This document shows, piece by piece, positions 57,661 through 64,000 of a stretch of DNA of 64,000 nt; position 1 is the first letter of the stretch; each line of letters opens with the position of its first letter. Under the pieces are notes generated by a model. The model did no database searches and was not told the DNA's origin. It worked only from the letters and a program-made list of their open reading frames with translations. The translations under genes and the position numbers were made by a program. The stretch is taken from contig CM027378.1 in assembly GCA_015680905.1 (NCBI GenBank), forward strand, positions 37,049,001 to 37,113,000, in the 5' to 3' direction. Origin of the DNA: Coptis chinensis. Taxonomy: Eukaryota > Streptophyta > Magnoliopsida > Ranunculales > Ranunculaceae.

Positions 57661-59442
57661 CTACTTTTCTTTCTCTTCGGCATTCTTGCATATCTTGTCT
57701 TGGTCATCTTGACAAATGGGAGTGGAAAGGATTTCCCCCATTTCCTTTTGAACTTCATTTGAAATCTTGACCGATTGCTCTGTAGCAATGTTATCATGAG
57801 AAGGTAAGTCAACCTTGTTGTCTACCTTCAATCCTGATCTGAGAGTAGTAATTGAGCTGACATGATCATAGAGGTGATCAGTACTAGAAGTTGTCCCAAT
57901 GTGGCACACATCTTCACTCCTCAATATTGGTTCCAATAAGCTAGGTTGCGTGGCTTGTGTCTTTACAGACAAAGCAGTTGTGAGTTGGTCGACCTTGGCC
58001 TCTAGAGACTCCATTCTAGAACATTGACTTGCCTGAGATTGCTGGAGATTGAGCTGAGACTGTGCAAGAAGCTCTAGAACACTATCAAACTTCTAATTTT
58101 TCTGTGATAGCAAAGTAATTGCATTCTTCAGGTTAGCAGGTGTGGCATAATTTCTCCTAGGATCAGGCACTAACTCTCCACTTGTATTAGAATTCTGCTG
58201 AGAGTATAATTGTTGTTGAGGAACCACCTGTGAAGCTTGACTTGTCTGTGGAATATAACTTTGATCTTGAGAACCTGGGGGTCTAGCGTTCTGTCTCCAA
58301 TAATTGCCTTGAAAGTTATTACCACCTTGGTTGGGCCTATGAAATGAGTTTATATTGTACTCTCCAACTGATGCATGTTGATAGTAACCAGGACATTCTA
58401 GAGTTGCATGGGAAGTGTCCGAACAGACTTCGCAGTATCGGCTAGCTTGCATGACTGGGAGAGATTTAGCTTGAGACTTGTTGATCTTGGAGGGATTCAT
58501 AGAGATTTGGTTGAATTTCTTACTCAGAGTTCCAATGCTGGTGGCCAAGCTGGCCAATGTAGACTTCAGTTCTTGATCTGATTGTTCATGTGCTTGGTAA
58601 CCAAATTGCTTTGGCTCCTCCTCCATGCTAGCTACATCCTCGTTGCTAGTAGTCCATTGTTGTGTTTCTTTAGCTAAATTCTTGAGAAAGTTGTAAGCTT
58701 CGTCTCCATCCATTGATGTAAAATTGCCTTTGTGCATTGAATGTATCATCTGCTTGTTCATCATCGAGAGTCCTCGATAGAAAAAATGAGCCAGTGTGCT
58801 CTTGTCGTATCCATGATGTGGACACGAGACTAGCAGATTGTTGAATCGCTCCCAACTACAATGATATTCTTCAGTCACCTTTCCTTTGAAATTGTTGATA
58901 GCTTGCTGAATGGCATCAGTCTTCTGGGGTGGGTAAAACTTGTTCATAAACTTCATTCTCAACTTCTCCCAATTGTCTATTGAATTGATCGACTGTGTAG
59001 TTAACCATTCAGAGGCTTTACCTTCTAGTGAGAGCAGAAAAAGAATCAACTTGACACTCTCATCTTTGATATTCTGGTTCTTGAAAGTTCTGAGGACTGA
59101 TAGAAAATTGTTCATGTGAACATATGGCTGAACATTATCTTAACCATTGAACTTTGGAAGCATAGAGATTACTGATGCTCTAAGTTCAAACTGTTTAGAT
59201 TTTGTCTTTGGAAAAACAATACTACTGGGTGGGTCTCCAATGATTGGCTAATAGAAATCGCTCAGCTTCTTCCTCTGCTGTGCTTGCATGGGTGGAATAG
59301 CTTTAGGATTATTGGTGTCCATAACACTGCCATCATTGCGTGCGGCCATTGTATCAATCTCGTCTAGTATTCTTATGAGTTGGTTGTTAAACCTTATCCA
59401 CTGTTGTGTTCTTATCGGACGATGATATGGACGACGGGGCAT
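57661..59442 (-). pseudogene. Gag of element J, one frame with four stops
   Basis: From ATG 59442 (MPRRPYHRPIRTQQWIRFNN) a single frame runs through Gag into protease, interrupted only by stops at 59248, about 59142, 58093 and 57661; three of these are TAG where Gln is plausible. The gag domain lies near 59040-58690 (LEGKASEWLTTQSINSIDNW, FMNKFYPPQKTDAIQQAINN). The CCHC knuckle is CEVCSDTSHATLEC (CX2CX4HX4C) near 58445-58400, followed by RPNQGGNNFQGNYWRQNAR and a Gln-rich tail. After 58093 a helical segment (SLEAKVDQLTTAL) and ITTLRSGLKVDNKVDL follow. The N-terminus does not share MRLRSG with B, D and E. Confidence 0.88.
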
Positions 59443-59969
59443 ACACTAGAGAATGCTATGCGAAAATGACAAAAAACTATCCTACTATGCTTGAATGCAA
59501 TTAAACTAATATACAACTGTTCTAAATTATACTAAAATGCAAAACTAATTTCCTTCAACTGGGTTGGGCTTTGCAGCTAGTATCTCGCCCGTTGTCTAAA
59601 GTTGTCTCTTCTAGGGTTATGGTGAATCACTTGGATTGCTTAAATACCACGGCCCACAGACGATAGTCCGTTTGCTAAGATTCAGACAAGAAACACTAGA
59701 GTTTGATGTTTCACTGTGTTGGCTTACAACTTCAATTGTTGAAAAGGTCCTAAATGCAATTATACTATAAAGCAATAAAACTAAACTACGATGCAACTAT
59801 ACTAAGAATGAAAAAGAAATGAATATTCGACTAACCTGGATGGTAGATCTTGTCTTCGAGATGTCCTTCAAGCTTTCCTCTTTCTCAAAAGGATGGATGA
59901 TGCGGCTAAAATTACCTCAACATACAAAGTTCTAATCTTGAAAGAAAACGTTAAACATAAACAACTTAA
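59443..59969 (-). other. Leader of element J
   Basis: Short untranslated stretch between primer site and Gag; nothing further recognised. Confidence 0.55.
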
Positions 59970-59987
59970 AATGGCAGCGGTGCTATT
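59970..59987 (-). promoter_or_regulatory. Primer binding site of element J
   Basis: Sense strand aaTAGCACCGCTGCCATT next to the 5' LTR. It resembles the tRNA-Asp-type site (TGGCGCCGTTGCC) with G-to-A and T-to-C changes, and its 3' part ctgccatt matches the site of element E. Confidence 0.6.
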
Positions 59988-61523
59988 TGACATGCGCTCC
60001 TTTTTATGTGTGAGATGGTATATGGATGATGTAGATAGATGATGGTCGTTGAACAAAATAGAAGCGTATCAAAACCTAATTATCCCTCAATAAGTAAAGA
60101 ATGAGTAGGGTATCATTCCAGTTTTAAGTGTATGTTTATATGAAGGGCAGGACTGGAAAGGGGGTTTGAGGGATTAAAAACTATTATTATAGATATTGTA
60201 GATTCTAATGCTAAACTAAACTAAACTAACTAAACTATTGAGAATTTATAGGAGAGGGAATTCAAGAGATTAGAATCCACCGATACCTTTGATCTGTGAC
60301 CTTCTGCTTCATGGTTGTTCTCACAAGTAGACCACAATTAGGCAATCGAGCGAGTGACGATGCCTTATTAGACGAAACATCGTTAACGAATAACTCTACT
60401 CAAGGTTGTTCCTAAGTTTATGTTACTAGTATCTTTTTTCCTTTTATGTGAGCTTAGGCAGCTATTCAATGAATCACCATCTAAGGCAAACACAAAGAAT
60501 ACTTCCCTTACTCTAAAACACTACACAACTAGAAGAAAAGTAGTGAATAATAGTATAATATTCAATTACAATAAATAAAACTCTATTATAGCATTATATT
60601 CAATTGCAATAAATAAAACCCTAAACTAGCATGATTTTCAATTGTAATAAATAAAAACCTTAATCTAAACTTCCATCCCCTTGTCTAGGCAATGGAACTA
60701 ATAACTAAAAATATAAAAAACTAACCTGATTGGAGAATACCATGAACCAAAAGAATCAACAAACCCTAAGCACCGGCTTCATCTTCTCCCTTGAAGGAGA
60801 ATATTAGCCTTCCATAAAGAAGGAAGAACACGAAGAACAAGAAGAAGAAGAGTCGAAGAACATAAGACTAGAAAGACTAATTTATTAAGACTCGACTAGT
60901 TAAAACCGAATATTTTATTATTAATCTCTCTCTGCCTCAAGTTCTGGAGACAAGAGTATAAGTGAATTGGAAAATTACATTAGACACTTAGGTCCTCTAT
61001 TTATAGGGGTTATAATGAGTTCTAGAAGCATTCCAAACCGCAATTTATTTCCTAATGTCTCTAAAACTGAGAAAGAAGTAGCTACAGTGTCGTTTCATGC
61101 ATCTAGACGCACGATCCTTGCGTCTCAAACGCGAGCAATGCGTCTGGACGCACAATCCATGCGTCCCAGACACGGAAGTCTATTTTCCCTCTTTTGCTCT
61201 ATCCTTCTATCCTCTTTTGCGGGCTTTGGTCCAAATAACGACTCCTTTGGCCTTAGGCTTCTAAATAGGCTTTAAAATATGTCCAAGTCGCATCTTTAAT
61301 AGCTTCAATTCCTTGGCCTTCTCCATGATTGTCCACGGGCTTCCCATGTAATCTTTAATGCTCTGAATTGCTCCGTTTTACCCCTTTTTCTCTAATATTC
61401 CACAAAACTCTGTTTTTCACCTGTAGAATCATAAAACATAACTTACAAATACTATTAGTCCACTAAGATGGCTAAACAAGAGGCATAATCAAGGGTTAAA
61501 TTGCAATTTTTGAGCACTTATCA
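59988..61523 (-). repeat. 5' LTR of element J
   Basis: 1536 bp, TGACATGCGC to CTTATCA, meeting target duplication ctggc at 61524-61528. The sense TATA box TATAAATA is at 60998-61005. It includes two copies of a gcgtctngacgcac motif (about 61092-61160), three copies of attcaattgcaataaataaa-like repeats (60560-60655) and retains more CpG than the left copy. Confidence 0.93.
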
Positions 61524-62984
61524 CTGGCACAAGAATATTTCACAAACTCTTTTCCCCCAGACGAGGTACACCAATTTCTTTCTTTTGATAATCCTCAGTT
61601 TGACGATGACTCGTACATAAAGGATGTCCACGCATTATTAGAGTCAGTACCACTATTTGACCCTACTGCTGCGTTGCCAACTAATTCAGAAGAACCGAAC
61701 TCGCTCTTTTCCATTGAAGAGACGGCCCCTCATGAATCCTTGATCCCCAATCCTCCAACTCCAGATTTAAAACCTCTACCCTCTGATTTGAAGTACGTGC
61801 ATCTCGATCCTGATGGTAATCACCCTATAATAATTTATTCCCATTTGACTACCGACGAAGAAGCGTGTTTGATCCATGTCATTCGTGAACACTGCTCCAC
61901 TATCAGTTGGTCCTTAGATGATATCAAAGGAATAGACCCTAGTGTATGCACGCATCGCATACATCTAGATGACAACACAAAGACATTGCGGGAAACGCAT
62001 CGTTGCCTTGACCCCACCATGAAAGAGGTGGTGAGGGAGGAAGTTTTACATTTACTTGATGTGGGTATCATATACCCTATCTTTGATAGTGACTGGATTA
62101 GTCCTGTTCACGTTGTTCCCAAAAAGTCCGGCATTACAGTTGTGCAAAATGAAAATGATGAATGCATATCCACTCACATTCCAGTGAAATGGAGAATTTG
62201 CATTGACTATGACAAACTTAATGCTAGAAGACGTAAATATCACTTCCCTTTTCCATTCGTTGACTAGATGCTAGAACGTTTAGTCGATCATGCTTACTAC
62301 TGTTTTCTTGACGACTATTCCGGCTATTTCTAAATTGTCATCGATCCAGCTGATCAAGAAAAAACAACTTTCACATGTCCTTTTGGAACCTTTGCATACA
62401 AACGAATGCCCTTTGGTTTTTGAAATGCCCCAAGCACTTTCCAACGTTGTATGCTTCACATTTTCAGTGATATGGTGGAACTTTATATGGAAGTCTTCAT
62501 GGATGACTTTTCCATTTATGGAAACTCCTTTGACGATTATCTATCCAACCTTTCTAAAGTATTAACGTGTTGCGAAGAGAAAAATCTGGTACTTAATTGG
62601 GAGAAGTGTCACTTCATGGTTACCAAAGGAATTGTTCTAGGTCATATTGTTTTGAAAGACAGGAAAGAGGTTGATAAAGCTAAAATTGTTAAAATTGCTT
62701 CTCTACCTATCCCTCAAACAGTTCGCGATATCCTTGCCTTTTTAGGCCACGCTGGGTTTTACAGGCGATTCATTCAAGATTTTTCTAAAGTTGCTCGACC
62801 CTTAACCAATCTCCTGCTTAAGGATGCGGTCTTCGACTTCAATTTCAATTGCAAACAAGCTTTTGAAACTCTAAAAACCGCCCTGACTACCGCTCCTATC
62901 ATTCAACCCCCTGATTGGTCTCAACCATTCGAACTAATGTGTGATGCTAGCGACTTTGCTTTTGGCGCCGTATTAGGCCAATGA
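61524..62984 (+). pseudogene. Protease-RT linker and reverse transcriptase of element B
   Basis: The linker (QFDDDSYIKDVHALLESVPLF, PPTPDLKPLPSDLKYVHLD) runs into SWSLDDIKGIDPSVC, VVREEVLHLLDVGIIYPIF, VHVVPKKSGITVVQN and KWRICIDYDKLN. Stops follow at FVD*ML (62265), GYF*IV (62332) and GF*NAP (62422). The RT core is open from 62451 ([51 protein letters not shown]) into RNase [18 protein letters not shown], ending in a double stop at 62982. Two of the three RT stops fit CAG or CAA to TAG or TAA. Confidence 0.9.
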
Positions 62985-63433
62985 TGTGATGACAAACCCA
63001 TTGTCATTTACTACGCTAGTAAAATTCTTAATGACGCTCAACGTAATTACACAACAACTGAGAAAGAGTTCCTAGCTGTTGTCTATGCTTTGGATAAGTT
63101 TCGCCCTTACCTGGTTGGATCATCCACCATTGTATATACTGACCATGCCGCACTTCGGTACCTACTCGCGAAAAAGGATGCGAAACAAAGATTGTTCCGA
63201 TAGATCCTTCTCTTGCAAGAATTCACCCTGGAAATCAAAGACAAGAAAGGAACCGAAAATGTCATGGCCGATCATTTATCAAGGCTGGTTGGTGACGTTG
63301 ATAGTGATTCTGAAGCCATCTGTGATTCCTTCCCAGATGAACATTTGTACTCTATTTTCTCCTCTCCAAGGTACGTGGATATCGTTTTTCCTCTTGGTCA
63401 CGTCCCGATCGTAAAAAGTTCTTATCCACTGTA
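62985..63433 (+). pseudogene. RNase H end and linker of element B
   Basis: Readable in frame: [59 protein letters not shown] then a TAG at 63200, [20 protein letters not shown] and ADHLSRL. The end (SIFSSPRYVDI) is followed by a shift at the region homologous to DIVNYLVT of C and E. Confidence 0.85.
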
Positions 63434-64000
63434 AAATTTTATTTCTGGGATGACCCCTACCTCTTTAAGTATTGTTTCGACCAACTCATTCGTCGCTGCA
63501 TTCCCAACTGGGAACACACCGACGTGTTATCTTTTTGCCATGAACAATCTTGCGGTGGTCATTTCAGTGGGAAGAAAACTGTGGCCAAGGTTTTATAATG
63601 TGGTTTTTACTGGCCTACCCTTTTTCACGATGCACACGAACATTGCAAAGCTTGCATTCGTTGTCAGCACCTAGGTCGCATTACCCAACGCAATATTATG
63701 CCCCCATATCCCATTTTAATTGTGGAATTTTTTTATGTTTGGGGCATTGATTTTATGGGACCCTTCCCTATTTCTCAAGGTTTTCTCTACATTCTAGTCG
63801 CTGTGGACTATGTGTCCAAATAGATTGAGGCACTTGCATGTCGTTTAAATGACCATAAGACTATCGTGAAATTTGTAAAAGAAAACATTTTCTCTCATTT
63901 TGGTGTTCCCAAAGCAATCATTAGTGATGGGGGTACACATTTTTGTAATAAATTTTGTGGGTTTTTAATGAAGAAATATGGAGTTACTCACAAAGTTGCT
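63434..64000 (+). pseudogene. Integrase of element B, cut by window end
   Basis: In one frame it reads [39 protein letters not shown] then a [43 protein letters not shown] (first catalytic Asp in the WGIDFM segment) and, after a TAG where relatives have Trp (YVSK*IEAL), [13 protein letters not shown] (second Asp). The third catalytic acid and C-terminus lie beyond the window. Confidence 0.88.

Larger units (their letters stand above)
52712..61523 (-). mobile_element. Element J: non-autonomous LTR retrotransposon with Gag, protease and coiled coil only
   Basis: LTRs at 52712-54315 and 59988-61523, TGACA to TTATCA, with target duplication ctggc at 52707-52711 and 61524-61528. It lies inside the protease-RT linker of element B in opposite orientation. 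Sense order is 5' LTR, primer site, leader, one Gag-protease-coiled-coil frame (about 59442-56495), 3' region, purine tract, 3' LTR. No RT, RNase H or integrase sequence is seen in its 5.7-kb interior. It must have relied on enzymes from an Athila relative. Confidence 0.93.
47265..64000 (+). mobile_element. Element B: Athila LTR retrotransposon, right end outside window
   Basis: A plus-strand element with 5' LTR (47265-48933), primer site, leader, Gag, protease, then an interruption by element J (52712-61523), followed by RT, RNase H and integrase up to the window end. Protease and linker join exactly when J and one copy of ctggc are removed. Gag, RT and RNase H contain many stops. Its 3' LTR lies outside; a tagca duplication is predicted there. 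Confidence 0.9.

Overview
The window is plant nuclear heterochromatin made almost entirely of nested transposable elements. I find no host gene, rRNA, tRNA or CRISPR array. The signs are AT-rich sequence, Athila-type Ty3/gypsy elements with FMDD reverse transcriptase and tRNA-Asp-like primer sites, a LINE with zf-RVT and RNase H, a MuDR-type transposase fragment and a hAT-like MITE. A flowering plant is certain; the species cannot be told from the sequence.

Layout. 1-1931: unassigned. 1932 to about 10115: element C, a minus-strand Athila relative with 3' LTR, long 3' region, INT, RNase H, RT and protease, but its gag and 5' end are gone; a solo LTR (3405-4579, TSD ttacc) sits inside it. About 10116-11880: 3'-untranslated-type sequence of another Athila copy, abutting C. 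11901-13101 and 28030 to about 28740: two parts of a MuDR-like (MULE) transposon split by element D. 13102-28024: element D, a minus-strand 14.9-kb Athila-like element with both LTRs and TSD tatac. About 28741-33252: element H, a minus-strand gag-like non-autonomous element with primer site and partial 5' LTR, carrying a hAT-like MITE (31229-31915, TSD ctcgcctc). 33267-33790 and 44274-45462: a 5'-truncated LINE with a 14-bp TSD, split by element E. 33791-44273: element E, minus-strand Athila, TSD catac. 45477-47264: plus-strand remnants of env-position ORFs. 47265-64000: element B, a plus-strand Athila running off the window, split by element J (52712-61523, TSD ctggc), a minus-strand non-autonomous element coding for Gag, protease and a coiled-coil tail but no RT or integrase.

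In each autonomous copy the order is Gag, protease, RT, RNase H, integrase, then a long 3' region before the 3' LTR. Every copy carries stops or frameshifts, many of them CAG to TAG or TGG to TAG, as expected from decay of methylated cytosine. J and H would have needed RT and integrase from relatives such as D, E or B.

The most interesting signals are: (1) the Gag-protease-coiled-coil layout of J; (2) a stem-loop with loop AGGA (sense strand) beside purine tracts in several elements, its stem sequence changing while pairing is kept; (3) a 10-bp-stem hairpin directly after the pol stop in D and E with a compensatory base-pair change; (4) element D's LTRs, about 1% different in R-U5 but about 7% different in U3. 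Percentages were counted by eye.
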